Source: Epiperipatus broadwayi (Eukaryota; Onychophora; Udeonychophora; Euonychophora; Peripatidae). From it: 64,000 bases of DNA. The notes under the pieces were generated by a model, which saw nothing but the letters and a program-made list of their open reading frames with translations, was not told where the DNA came from and did no database searches. The position numbers were made by a program, and so were the translations under genes. The first letter of the stretch is position 1. The number at the start of each line of letters is the position of its first letter. The stretch is taken from assembly GCA_028023455.1 (NCBI GenBank), contig JAQFVV010012510.1:3141420-3205419 (forward strand). Direction: 5' to 3'. This document shows positions 15,001 through 30,000 of the stretch, piece after piece.

Positions 15001-18000
15001 AAAATATAAAAATTATATTTATAAACATATAAATATTGGATGGTTGAATAGTAAAAGTATGGATAAATTAAGAGGTAATTATAAATTAAGAGATGATATA
15101 AAATACAAAAAAAGAATCATATATAAATTTAATTGTGACCATTGCAATATGATTTATTATGGCCATACAGGGAAATAGATGGAGGTAAGAGCCAAAGAAC
15201 ATAACAGTGCAATTAACAGGCAAAATGTTAAATCTGCTTTATACATTTACTACTTAACATATTGTCATAAAGTAGAAGCTATAAAAATATTAAATCTTTA
15301 AATCATATTAAGAATTCAATAAGAAGACAAATGTGTGAAATATTTTATATTAAACATAATTTAAATAATTATAAAACTTTAATCAATTTAACTCACAACT
15401 TGTGTATTAAAATGAATAGAAAATTATATAAGGTAGTATATATAAAGTTGCATAGTGCCTGTATTATTTATTCTATATATTACATTTTATAGTCAATTCT
15501 TAAAAGTTTTATTGAATCTTTATATGAAAAAAAATTATTCTATTTTACTTATGTTTACTTCTATTATAAAACACTAGATGATATTCTGTTTGTAATAATT
15601 GGTTAACCTTAAAATAAATGCTTAACATGTGAAAAGGACACAAAACCATGTGCCAAATAAGGCTTTTTATAAGTAATTATTATTAGTGTGTACATATTTA
15701 TTTGTATATGATTTTTTTATTTATTATAATTTAAACAAAATGATATTATTGCTTCATTGGATATGGCAAAGTTACATGGTTTTATTATTAGATACCATAA
15801 AAATTATTGTACCGTCTCTAATAAATAAATATAATCAATATACTATAAACTTCATTATTGATTGAAGATAATATTATTGCTTCTTTTGAGGAAAAATACT
15901 ATAAAATGTTTAAAAGTTGACTCATGGGTCACCTATAGTTGCAAATTTGCAATTTTGCTTGGTATATATATATATGACAATAATATTTTCAATATTATCA
16001 TTATTTTAAATGTTAAAATTTACATAAAATGTACTTGTGAACATAAAGTTAGTATAAATTATTTTATGCATAACTTAAACATATTAAATGTTTAAAAGTG
16101 GATAACTGAAAAACAACAGAGTGAAGGTATTAAATATCTTGTTGTGTATGTGATAAAATTTACTGGTTTATTAAATTATAAATTACTAATTAAATTGTTA
16201 CAAAAGAAAAGATATATATATACTATAAATCAAAAATATCAATTATTACATAAATAGCAAGTATTAGATCTTTTTTATTTTGTAATAATGAAATGTATTG
16301 TTAGGAATATTGATAGCTTTACAAAAGTAATTGATTAGGGATGGTTTATAATAGTGAACAAAATTACTATACTTTATTTCAATTTAAAAAATATAACAAT
16401 AAAGAATTAAACTAATAATAAAAAAATGGATATCTATTCCATATGCTTCAAATGCTCAAGCTAAATTCATTAAAAATGCATTGTAATCTCTGAAAAATAT
16501 GACATCTATGCAACAAAAAATATATTGTATGTCATATTACATGTAAATGCAAAGCTTCATATATAGGCAAATCAAGATCAGCTTTTATATAAATGTATAA
16601 AAAAATTATGAATAATAATAATTTGAAAACAGTATCTGTTTTCTTTTATTGTGAAAATCTATCATTTTACTTTTAATTTTGACTTAGCAACATTAGAATT
16701 CTTCATGAGAAAAGAAATCATAATAAAAGGAAATTCAAAGAGGCAATTTTTATAAATAAAAATAAGAAATCTTTAATTAATAAATAAAGTGTGAATCTTG
16801 AGATATGATATTGTAACAGTCAGAAAACATGTGACTCGTGAACATAGTGCAGAACTCGACCACCACACAGAACAGCAGCACCATCGAGATAGCGAAGCCA
16901 GCCGTGGTACTGAGTTCGAGCATAGTTATCGGTTCCACAATACAATCCACGAAACAACGCATCTGATGTGACATTAGTAAATATTTCTTTAGGCACAGTG
17001 GTCAGGGATATGCAAGAGATTCATGATTTTATTTTCGAGTTAGCCAATAATCAAACTAATATTAATTAAACATTCATATTTACATAATCGAGGAAATATT
17101 ATATAGAATGGGTATTGAATAAATGAAACGTAATTGCAGACATATAGTTTAAAATTATTTATTAACACATTTTAATAAGGTCATTTACTAATAATATTTT
17201 ATGGATTAAAAGCTTCAGTAGTGGGAGTTGCGACATGATTATATTTTAAAGAATACATTTATTTATTTGTTCACAAAAGGAATTCATTTATTTGAAGGTG
17301 TAATCTAGCTACCTAAAATTCTTGAGTAAGTATTTCTAATGCATGCCTGGAGGGATTTATACCTTTGCAATGCAAGAGTCTAAAGTAAGATTTAAGAGTA
17401 GCGGCAGACATATATTTATTTAATTAAAATATTTATTTTATGACTAAGGGCAAACATTTATTTGAGAGTGAATTATGAAGATAATGCAGAGGCGGAGTGA
17501 TATATAGAATAATAAAATTAAGTAAAGGAACACATGGTACGCTTTGGAAAGGCGATATGGAATGGTAGTATATCGAAACTGCAATGCCATGAATGAGTTT
17601 ATAAGAATGTCGGGCTGGTCTCTGCCATTGGCCCAATGAAGTAAGGTGTCACATAAGCATAATCAGGGACAAGCGCTCCATGTCACAGTTGCTGGCTGGC
17701 TGCATGACGTCGTCAAGTCCTACAGGAGCACCCATTATGTCCGCTTGTGTAGGACGACTGGGGTTAATTTCAACCCTGAAGAATCCGGGAATTTCACGGC
17801 GGAATGGGTCATCGCATCTCTAAAATGTAACACATGTATAATGTATAAACGATTATGATGAGATTTAAATAGATTTCTAACTCGGCCCTACATTATCAAC
17901 ATTTACTAAAGAACGTTGGCAACTCTCAAAGAAATGTAATTTTCTAGAATTATTCATTAAGATTTAATAAATACAAAACATCTATAAACTGGGAGTTATT

Positions 18001-21000
18001 ACAACTAATATGCCAGCCATTTGCGAAGTAGTAGACCCTGCATTACAATAAATGATGCATTGAATGCGTGTCGATTTATATGAAAGTTAAGTGATTTATG
18101 AAAGTAAATATTAATGAAAATTTGACATGCATTCACTGTTTCAAGCGATCATAGATTTAGACTTTGAAAATTGAGACAATTATGAGCATGCAATAATTAA
18201 ATAATAAATATAGATAAAATGTAGATTTTAGAAATACGCACCCAAGAAAGATAGAATGAGGTAAGCTAGATTATTAGAGAAATTTACACATTAAGTTAAT
18301 TATTCAACTTTAGTTATACAAATGGTAGTTTTTACATTTTACAATTTAGATAAGTAAGATGAAGAAGAGCTATAGCATGTTATTAGAGTACTCTAGAGTT
18401 TGAACACAGACAGGTACCTGTTTTATAAGAGGTTTTCCGAGTCCATTGATTTAGTAGCAAATAGTTCATGAGTGGCAATTCTTTCTTGTATTTAGATATC
18501 TCATTTACTTTAATGGCAGCAGCAGCTTTCTCATTTATTTCAGGTAGCAGATCTTCATGGTGAATTTATGATGGGCAATGGAAAGTTCAGCATCCGATAG
18601 GCCATCTCCCGATGGAGAATAATCTAGGTGCTTTTACTTGGTCATATCTTGGCAGGAACAAATTATTTTTATATTTTGGAGACTCTCAGTGATCGAGAGC
18701 AAAGCTAAAGTTTAAATGAATGTCTCCAGCAAGTCTAAGATGGCCTCTATTCTTATCTTAGATCTTTCACATTTTTGTTAAGGTATTTTAGGTTCTACTT
18801 AATCTGCCCTGAGGATAATCAATGCATTTTGTTGGTTTTTAATTAAAGAAAGCTGCTGTTCTATTGTTTACATTTTACATTTACTAATTACATTTTGGGG
18901 AATTTTTCTTTAATTAATCTATTATCTATCACTGACCGATGCTTTTAAATTTCAAAGACAAAAAGGGAACATAAGATTATTTTAACTTTTAATTAAATAT
19001 TACATCAGATTTTTTTAGAATATTATTAAACGAAATTTAAACAAAGCAATAAATACGAACTTTATAATCCAAAATAAATGATTAAAATTATACAAAATTA
19101 TATAACTAAAAGAAATCTAAATTACATTATTTTATCCCTATTTATTGCCTTTAATTTGAGATCGAAATGTGTGCATGTTTATGCTGAATTCTACATATAT
19201 TTATACATTTTTAATATTGCTACACACACAATTCGATACCAAAAAGTTTAAATTTGGGCGGGATAGACCGGTCAGTGAGAGACGACAGAAAAAGGTGAAA
19301 CTTAAGATTCGAATACGAATCTTACTGTTTCAATATGATAAATTGTAACATTTATTTCCAGAAGATTAAAATGTTTTGTAGTTGAAAATGGTTATTAAAA
19401 TAACAAAGTAATTCTGTATTTTTAAAAAGTTACTATGAATATGTATTGTCACATTAATACTTTTTGATATATATATATGTGTGTGTAATAATGCTTAAAT
19501 GGTTTTGTAAGTACCAGTTGACACTTAGAAAATCTCAATATAGATACCATTCAACAATCCCAAACTATTGTTAAGGAAATTTCCTTTTAATAATAATAAA
19601 AAATTTTAACAGTAAAGGGATTTCACTTTTTTGTTAAAAGAAAGTTGCCTTGACAACAATTTGAGATTGTTGATTGTTATCTATATTAGGATTGTTTAAG
19701 TGTTGACTGGTTTCTAATGGTTATATATATATAGAAATAAATAGTTACTTAATTGAGACTTTCTTAGACTACATAAATATTTATTCTAATAATAACATCA
19801 AAACAATTTATACATGAAGTTATGTCTTTTGTCCATCATTATGTTTGTAAACAAGACTCTGGTGTTTGTGAAGATGCATGAAATAGTTTTAGGGACTTTG
19901 AAAGTTCTCTTTTTATTTATTATAGCATAAAGATAATAGTAATTACAAAGTATCTGCTATTTTTTTAATAAAATAGCTTGTAAAAGTAAGAGTCTTGATA
20001 ATAAATTTAATGGACAATTAATTGCATATGGATTTCTGAATTCCAAAAATTACATGTGATGTTTCATTTTTAGGAAATTCATAATAAAATATTCTCAACT
20101 TCACTTTATATTTTAGAAAATTTAAAGCAGTCATCAGAAATTTTAATCATTTTATCACTAATTTGCAATATATTTAAAAAAAAACAGCAATTATATACAT
20201 TTTGAATTTGCATATAAATAGATAGATATGTTGTATAAATAAATAGAAAGATGGATATTAATTAGTGTGTATATATATATATATATTAACAGTCTACCCA
20301 TAATCTTATTTCAAAAATTTGAGTGAGAGCAAGTTATTACCCTAAGCTTCGAGTAGGTATATTTATGAGCATGAACTAATTCCCATCTCAAGCGCCAATC
20401 TTTTCAATTAATAAGAATTATACCCCTCGAAAACAAAAGAAAAGGTTCCAGTGGATCCTTTTAAGTACCCTATCCAGACTAGTTCAATCTCAAGGTCTGG
20501 GAGACAATGTCTATTGGGAGACCGAAGCCAAGATTATCTTACAAAGAAACGTCCTATATATACCTTTATAATTTTTCTATCTGCCCTACAAATCTTATTA
20601 TAATAATCCAGAAGTTATAAGAATCCCATTATTCAAATAAAGACACAAGTTATAGTTGAATTCTAAGATTTATTAATACACATATATATTAATATCTTAA
20701 ACATACGCCTCATTCATTCCGATACATATATATAAGATTAATATACACATTCACAAAAGAGTGCAACTACATGTCAGTGTTGTATTTATTAAATCATTTA
20801 ATCTATTTTCTAATTACTTTCTTTAAGTTTGAATAAAGTGCATGTTTCTTAATTTATTATTAAATGTTCGTTTAATATATAGAGAGAAAAGATCAAAGTT
20901 ACGTCATTTGAGAGCAAATGTTCGTGTGTTAAGGCTGATGATCTGTAAGCTTACTGTATTATAATGGCGATGTTTTTTTGTGAGAGTTGTTGATCTGAAA

Positions 21001-24000
21001 GATGATAAAATATTCCATAAGATTTTCACATAATCCATCCTAGAAGTTAGGTAGATGATTTTAAACTTGATTGAATGAAAGTTCTAGCTGTTTGGAGTCC
21101 CATGATCATTTCATTTGAACTAGACAGCAAAATCTCCATAGATAAAATTCAGGCAGGTCACACAATAGCTGTCCACTGGGATGGTCAATGAATCCACATG
21201 AGTATATTTACCCCAGCATTTCGATGAAGTCCATTATTATTAAATTTTATTAATTAATAATCATGTTACAAAATTTTCTTTCCACCCTTCTTTCTCTCTG
21301 GTCTTTTCCGAATCACTACAAAATCAATATATATATAGTTCTTTTCTTTTAATGCTCCTTCACCTTACCTTTTTTTTATCTATCTATATGCTGGTGATCA
21401 TATCTCAGGAATGCTTTTAGCTTACATTGTTCCAAAATACTAAATTAACCAGTTCTTGGAATTCTGATGACCAGTGTCATTAACAAAAATTGCCCACAGC
21501 ACAACTTTCAATTCTTTTTATTACTCTCTAGCCTTATATGTTTAATTTGCTTTCATTAAGAAACATGCACTACTAATGACATTATTTTAATCTATAACTT
21601 ACGATATTAATAAACAACAAAATTATATAAAATAAAAATATAAAATACAAATCCGCACATAACCTCTTCTCTTCATCTTTACATACAAATCTGTTAATAA
21701 TTAATTCTACACAACACGATAACATGTGTATTAAATATGTATGTATACATTCCTGCATTTAAAAGGTTAATGTATTTTACGAACACTCTTTTATAACAGG
21801 GTTCGAATGAATATCTATAAATGTTCTCGCATCTATCAATTTAATTCATAATAACAATCACAATAATGCTCTTTTGTAATTACTAGTGACCTTTACTTCC
21901 TTTAATACCCGTATTCGAACTTAGCTACTGTTACAATATATATAATAGAAAATAATAATGAATATAATGGTGGTAATATATTATAAAGAGTCTTATTATT
22001 TACAGAAGCACTTTTAGGTTAATCACTTAACCTTCTTCAATTGCCATTTAATTTAAAATATAACAGAAACAAACACCATTAAATCATATACCAAGATTCC
22101 TGAAATGTAATATTAATAGCTTGTCAATTAATTATAGACATTCTATTTCTATTTATGAAAATTGCCTCTTTAATTTTTTTTATTATGATTTCTCTCTTCA
22201 TAAAGAATCTTAACATTTTGAAGACCAAAATTAAACATATATTTATTTGTCTTTTTATGATCAAAGAAAATTGAGCTATTACTAAATCATTATTATTTTT
22301 ATTTTTTTATATGTTTATATAATAATTGATACTCTTTTAATCTTTTCTTCATGTTGCATCTTGATTCACCTATGTATGAAGCCATGCAACCACATATGAT
22401 AAAACACATTATTTTTTGTTTGAAAGGTATTCCACTTTTAAAATTATTCATCAATCTATTAACTCTATGTGGAACATAAAATAAAACATTAAATAAATCC
22501 CCTTTTTTAAATTTAACTTGAACATTTGAAATAAATGGAATAGAAATCCATTTTTTATCTTTAATCTTTAGTTCATTTAAATTATTATATTACTTTTTAA
22601 AAGGACATGAAATATAATTAATCTGTTTAATCATACAGACAACATCAATGAATTAATATTTTAATATTTTGTGACTTATCACTTTTGTAATAACATAATT
22701 TTTCATTATAAAATAAAAAAGACCTAAAACTTGCCATCTTCTGCATAATTGGTAATTTTGATTTACAATATATATATTGTGCCATTACAATTTGGTCACT
22801 AGTCAAATTTATAGTAATGTGCATGTAAGAAAGTGTAAAACAAAATCATCATCACATTTTTATATAATCATAAATGAAGCTGTAGGGCATCCAAGTTCAA
22901 ACCCTACAAGGTCCAGTTCTAAAAGCTTTAAACAGAGAAAGAATGGGTCAACAATTATATGCTTTATTTGTTTGTGTGTTGATAGAAAGGTAATACACAC
23001 ATTTAAACTATTTAATATTTAAATTTTCTGTTAAAAAGCAAAGTTATAATGCATACATATAGGCAATGTATGTGTAAATTATTTATTTGTTTTATATTTC
23101 AAATATTCAACATTTTAACTTTCTTTAAAACTAACCTATGCTTGATCAATTCTAATATTTTATTCTATACTTTTATTTTGCTTTTCTTTAATTATAATTG
23201 GGATTTAAAAGTTACAGATTTAATTAAATAATTGGGTTATAATTACTAAGCTAGCAATTATAGTATTTAAGGTTAGTTTATGAATGATTTGAAAGAATGA
23301 AGGATGTGTGTACATTACATACAAAATTTTACATTTCCTAAATATTGAAAGAAAAGGAAGTATTAAATCTGTTAAATTATTTTTTTTGTACAATTTTTTG
23401 TTAAAAGAGGAAATCTGTTTAATCAGATATCGATCTTTGTAGCAATTTTTTTTTGTAAATGATTGTTTCACTTTGGGAGCTTATAATGGGTGAGAACTCT
23501 AAAAATTGAATTTGTCTTATCTCAAGATCTAAAGAAGGAAGCTCAAAGATTTGAAGTGTTACCTGGATGTTAAAAAGAAAAAGAAAAAACAAAAGAAAGG
23601 AAATAAGAATTGAGTCTATTTTTTTTTAAAACAAAAGTGTCTGGAAAAAAGGATTAAACTTTTCAGTTAAAAAATACTTTGGTTGAAAATAAATTAGAGA
23701 TCTAATTAAAACAAATTTGTCCAAAAATAGCAAGTGATGCTATCTCTGATTGGTTAAGGTAGCTAAAAATTGGATATAAAAAGCTGTCTTGAATTATATA
23801 TTATTATTATTGATTGATTCAGATTATTAAACTATAATATTGAACGTTGAAAATATAAGAGATGGCGGGCTAGAAAAATTATATGTATATTCCATTTGCC
23901 GGACCATCTGGAGGAAGCTGCACATCACATAGGAAAGAAAAGATGTGTCTAAAATAATATTCTACACCTTTCAACTGACCAGATAAATAAGATGTTTTTA

Positions 24001-27000
24001 ATAGAAGGAAGAAAGCATTCACCTGCATTCAAAGAAGATGAATTAATCTACTGATAAATATTAATCATCAAGTCCAATTAATTGTTCCAACAACTGATTT
24101 TAAACTCAAGAAAATTTATAAATGTGAAAACAACTGCTGTATTTCATCCACATGCTTGACAGGAAGAGAAGAAAAATTAATATAATGATTTCCAAATTGT
24201 CCACTAAAGCAAATAACCTCAATAGAGTCATCATCATTAAATAGTTATACACCTCAAGAAAGAGATTGTTCCCACATAGTAGCTGCAGAAATATAGACAA
24301 GTTTGAACCCTTGGAAATTCGCCACAAACAAAAGATCGGTAATATGACTTTTTATATCTATTTTCTTTATGATATCAGTCTTAATAAACATTTTAGCAAT
24401 AAAGTGGTATATTTTTATTTAAAGAACTTTTAAAGACTATTCAGATCGATTAAAACAAGAATGTCTTACTAATAATAACTTTGAGCTTCATAAATGATCT
24501 TGAATGTATGAAAATTATTTGTTTATTAATTTTACAGTTATGAAATATGAATATGTAAAACAATTTTTTTTTTATGGTATTATGATTTTAGTTTTAACTA
24601 ATATATTATTATTTTGGTTTTAAATAATATTTTGTTATCATGGGATAAAACACGCACATACATAATAATATTTTTATATGTGTATAATTGGAAGTGAATG
24701 TGGAATAATGAGTAGTATTAGAATATTAGATTATTTTGTTTCAAGTTCAGTATAGATTTCAGCGCTTGGAAGGGAGGGGGAGAAAATAATTTAAAACTTT
24801 TTTCTAAAACTTGCTCTTTCAATTTTACTAACATTTTTTTTTTACATTCTATTTACATGTTGGATTTTAAAGTATGTGTGCTAATGAGCAGATAATATTT
24901 TTTGTCTTGAAATACTTTTCATGGTCAATGTGACGTCCAACTTAATACAAAATACATTTGAAGGGAAAGGGGGAAGAACTTAAAATTAATCTGAGGATTG
25001 TTATATAATCAATTATTATTATTATTATTCATGTCAATTTTCATATTTATCTAGAAATTTTTATGTATATGTTAGAAATGTAGTAATAAATATTAGTTTG
25101 TTTTATTAAACGAGGCGTATATATTTCATTAAGTGTAGTCTTTGTTAAGTGTGATTATTCATCATCATCAATGGTTGAATATTAGTTATTTAAGATATAA
25201 GTAAATATGCTAAAATTAAGCAATAATTATGAATTTCTTTATAAAATTTAGTTTTATGTTTAGGCTTAGTCCTAGAGCTGTAGTTGAAACCCTTGTCATT
25301 ATTGTTATTATTATCATCATCATCATCGTCATCAACGTTTTAATTAATGAGCTGTTTAACTGTTTAAAGGCCATAAATAAATATTGATTTTATAATATTT
25401 AGTGATCTCTTAGTATTATTATAACCACATCCCATCATCTATTTCATGCAAGGATGAGTGAATTGCCATCCTAAATTAGTTATATATAATCTGAGCTAGT
25501 GAACTTATAAAAATATTGAAACACATTTGTTATGTTAAGATCTGAGAAATGATTTATGTTCAATGAACTCCACTTTGGTTTAAAGATGTTTTACTTTTAC
25601 CTAAATATTAGTGCTTATAGTGATATGGCTCAAAAAGCAAAATCTCTCATTTTTATTAGAAATAAAGTACCAAAAAGGGATTCAAACCCAGTACATGTGA
25701 AAGGTTATTAGATATAACCGTGTCTAGATTCAGATAATCTAGTGGCGCCCTGCTAGACCATATTCACTTAGTATTTGTTTAAACATGCACTTAACATCAA
25801 ACCAAGAAATGAAAGTGGATAAGATTACTGTCTGTATATCTGAGCTATATTTTATTGAATTACTAGTGTACTCACTTCATGTGATTTCATATAATACATT
25901 GCTATAATAATTTGCTTATAATTCTTGATATTTGAACTCCTTCACTTATATGATAATATCTTTTTTTTTGAACTCATTTAATTTTGTTACAATGGTGCCC
26001 AACGTGGGGCCTGATATTTTACCATATACCTGAAAAAGAGAGTCTATAGAATGATGGGAGATGTGTGGTTAAAAATAGAGAAATTTTTTTTTAATTAAAT
26101 TTTTTTTTTTCAGTAAAAATTTTTTTTTTTTGTCTTACAAAATTTTCTTGGCCAAACAGTCTTATTTTAGATGATGATGTTTAATATGATTTAATTTTTC
26201 ATTGATGATGATAAAATGGGTACAGCCATAAAACAGCTTGTTTTTTTTTTTTTTTTTTTTTATCAATTTTGAAAATAGAGATGAATATCACAACTTAAGA
26301 CAAAGGTGAAATAAATAATAGATTTTTTTTTGTGGAACATTAAAATGATTTATTGCCAGATAGGATAGGCATAGTAATAGTGATGAATTATGGAATAGTA
26401 GTCTCATGTGTGTTTGGGGAGTTCATTTTGTAAAAAGTCTATGATTTTAGAGGTTTGATTGGATGGTTGATCGTTGGAGTTTGGTTGGTTAGATTGCAGT
26501 TTTGATGATGAGTGAGGAGTTTTGTCATTGCCTTGAGAATGCTATGTATTTCGTGTAACTTATGAATGATCAAACCCATTCACTGCTCCAACCCAATTTA
26601 TATGTTATCTTTATTTTATCATGAAGCAGTTAACAGCAGACCTGCCATGATACCAGCCTATAAGTCTCCAAGAGAGAGAGCATGGCATAGTTTTCCAATC
26701 CAGTTATATGTTATTCTTATGTTATCATGAAGCAGTTAACAGCAGTCCTGCCATGATATCAGCCTATAAGTCTCCAAGAGAGAGAGCAAGGTTTCGTTTT
26801 TGTAGTCTATAATAAGCAGGGCATTCCTTGATACTTGCCACATAAGACTCCAAGAGAGAGAGCAAGGCATAGTTTATCTATTTTAGCCCCTAAGACTTAA
26901 TAGTTCTTTTATTGCAACAGAGTTTGCTTCATTCAATCAAGGGTTGTGGTAGTTAATAGTGATCGAATTGGGATGATCTTCTGAGTGCTCGTGATGCATT

Positions 27001-30000
27001 GTGTGATTATAGTGCTGTGACTGAATTCTTTTATTTATCTCAAGATTGTGAACTGCTAGTCATTCTGTGGACTGTCAATATCTGTCGGATTTCTGGGAGA
27101 ATGGATGAATGTATAATTTGGGCTATTACAGACAGACATGCACTATATAGATTATTGTTGTGTAGTTCATTAAATAAGGATATTAAAATTTTTTTTTTTT
27201 GTTGTTGTATTTGTAAATGCATAATAAGGTGAAAATCAAATCAGTCAGTTGGTCAGAATAGGTGTCAGACAGGGAGAAGATGTGTGGATTTTTGATGGTC
27301 AGGGAAGTACAGATGGGATATATATAGTTTTATAACATGAGTGAACTAAATTATAGTATGGAAGAGGTTATGGAAGAGGAAGGTGCCCCAATACCAGGAA
27401 TCAGTGATCGTTTTCATACTGAAGAAGAGGATGGGGAGGTTTTCTTAAAAACACAAAAGGAAAGAGAGGAAGTAGAGGAAGATGCCTTTAATGTTAGTAG
27501 CAATAATACGGCCTCAAGTGTGGAAGTAGATGAGGAGTCAGAAGTGGGCCAGGCTCAAATAGCAAAGATGGCACCATCAGACATGGACATGATAATGCAG
27601 ATGCTCAGAAGTATGAGAGAAGATAGTAAGCAAAGTATGGTAAATCTAGAACAAAAGATAGAGAAAAATAATAAAAGTATAGAGAAAAATAATAAAAGTA
27701 TGGTAAATCTAGAACAAAAGATAGAGAAAAATATAGAAAGTCTAAGAGAAGATAGTAAGCAAAGGATGGAAAATCTAGAACAAAAGATAGGTCAATCTAT
27801 GGAGAAAAGTATAGAAGGTTTAAGGGTAAATCTAGAGAACTCTATTGACAATAACAACCAAATGATCATAGCTTTGGAAACTAGGATAGAAGGGTCCAAT
27901 ATAGAGTGTAAAAATAGGTTTGTGTCATTAGAGGAGAGGATAGAAGGAGTGTGTAGGTCTATGGAAGTCACCAAACAGGAGGGCTGTCAGGGACTACAGT
28001 CATTAAAGGCTCAAGTGGAGCAGTCTATCGAAGAAAATAAGAGAGAAATTGAGTTAGTTAGGAATGAGGTCCATGGTTTGGTCTCCCAATCCATATCAGA
28101 ATGCATAGAAAAGAATGCCGAAATAACTTCTGCAGGAATTCATATTAGATTAGAGGAGGTGGTAGCCAAAGTGGACTCATATAAGGAAGCCACTTTGGGC
28201 TGTGTAGATCAAACCCTCACTATGAAAAATAAGTTTAGTGGCTTAGAAAAGGAAATACGAGAAGTTAAGGGAAGCATGGCCAATGAGTGTGTACAAATTG
28301 ACCAAAATCTTAGGAAAGAATTGGGGAAACAAATGGATAGCTTTAGGGAGGAGATAGTAAAAAGGGACAAGTCAAGTTCTTTAGAAGAGGGATCCAGAAT
28401 GAATCAACATGAATTGGGTGTTATGTTGGAAAAGGTTGAGGAGAACCAGAAGGCCTATGTTGTGGAATACATCAACCCCAAGATGGATGATCTCTACCAT
28501 AAAATAGGGGAATTAAAAGATCGTATTAATGTAGGGCTGCAGGATCAGTCAAACCCAAATTCAAGGCAAAATGATGGTAGCACCAGTCCAGATGACTGTA
28601 GGGATAGCTCAGAACAGAGTCAGTCAGAGAAAAGGATGCCTACTTTAGTTAACAATCCACAAGGTGAAAAAGAAGTAGAAAGGCCGATATTAGCCATAAT
28701 ACCAAATCTCCCAGTAAAGAAAGTAAATGAGTTGATGACCAAAGAGCAGATTGGGATAGATCATGAAGTGAAAAGAAGGAAAAGAGAGTTGGAGGAAAAA
28801 CTTCATGCATCCGATAAGATGATTGAGTTAAGAGAGGCAACAGGGGAGATGAAACCAGTTATTTTAGAAAGAGAGCAAAAGTTTCAACAGTCTGTAGTTC
28901 TCAATCTAGTAACTAACCAGCATGTGTGGTTTCAAAAATCTGTCTTCTTAAATAGATTGGAGATACCTTATATATGGTATAGAGAGGCAATCTCTCTGAA
29001 AAATGTAAATGTCCAAATCTCTCTGAAAAATTCAACTGCTCTGGAAAAGTCAAAAATAAGTTATATCTGGTACAGAGAGGCAATCTCTCTGAAAAATGTA
29101 AATGTCCAGTGTGTATCAGACAGAGAATCAATCTCTCTGAAAAATTTAAATGCTCTGTTAAATTTAAGTGTGCCTTATATTTGGTACAAAGAGTCAACCT
29201 TTTTAGAGAGTTTAAAAATAAATTATACATGGCACAGAGAGTCAATCTCTCTGAAGAGTTTAAATGTCCATTACATATCATACAGAGAATCAATCTCTCT
29301 GAAAAATTTAAATGCTCTGGAAACTTTAAGTGTGCTTTATATTTGGTACAAAGATTCAACCTTTCTAGAAAATTTAAAAATAAATTATATGTGGCCCAGA
29401 GAATCAATCTCTCTGGAAGATTTAAGGATGAATTATATATGGTACAGAGAGTCAATCTTTCTGGAAAGTTTAAAAATAAAGTATGTATGGTATAGAGAGT
29501 CAATCTCTCTGAAAAACTTCAAGGCATATTATGTATGGTACCAAGAGTCCATATTTCTAAATAGAGTTTGTAATAGGAGGTTATATAAAATAAATCCTCC
29601 AGATATGTTTTATAAATATCCAGTCAAGATGAAAAATGGAAATATTAAAAAGGGACTGGATGTACAGGTGCATTTTTATGCAGACCACAATATGATTTGA
29701 AAAAAAAAAAGCCATTCCAAATTACCAAGAAAATAGGAGGGAATGCCTTTATGCTTGCTGCTCTTGATGGGAATAAGGGGACCTATAATGCTAGGAGTTT
29801 GATCCCTTATACTTCAGCAGAATAGCCTAGCAAAGATCTCCAAATAAATTATTTTTAGGTTTTCTAATGAAAAATATGATATTTACCAGTAGTTAGAAAT
29901 TTTTTTTTATATATATATTATTTAGTGTATTTATTAGTTAGGATTTTTTTTTTTTTTTTAAATATAGTTAAAACAAAAGTGCTGATGATTTTATCCGAAG

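Noticed and set aside
17433-17858. Possible cellular genes in the less AT-rich patch
   Set aside because: Frames of 67 and 70 codons have no recognisable motif or splice context; more likely decayed transposon.
22778-25991. Short frames repeated in both LTRs (for example 22777-23022, 24106-24327)
   Set aside because: They are identical only because the LTRs are duplicates; composition and lack of similarity argue against coding.
28913-29503. 196-codon frame on the - strand and 128-codon second frame on the + strand
   Set aside because: They are shadows of the palindromic repeat array in the 787-codon ORF and have no start context or similarity of their own.
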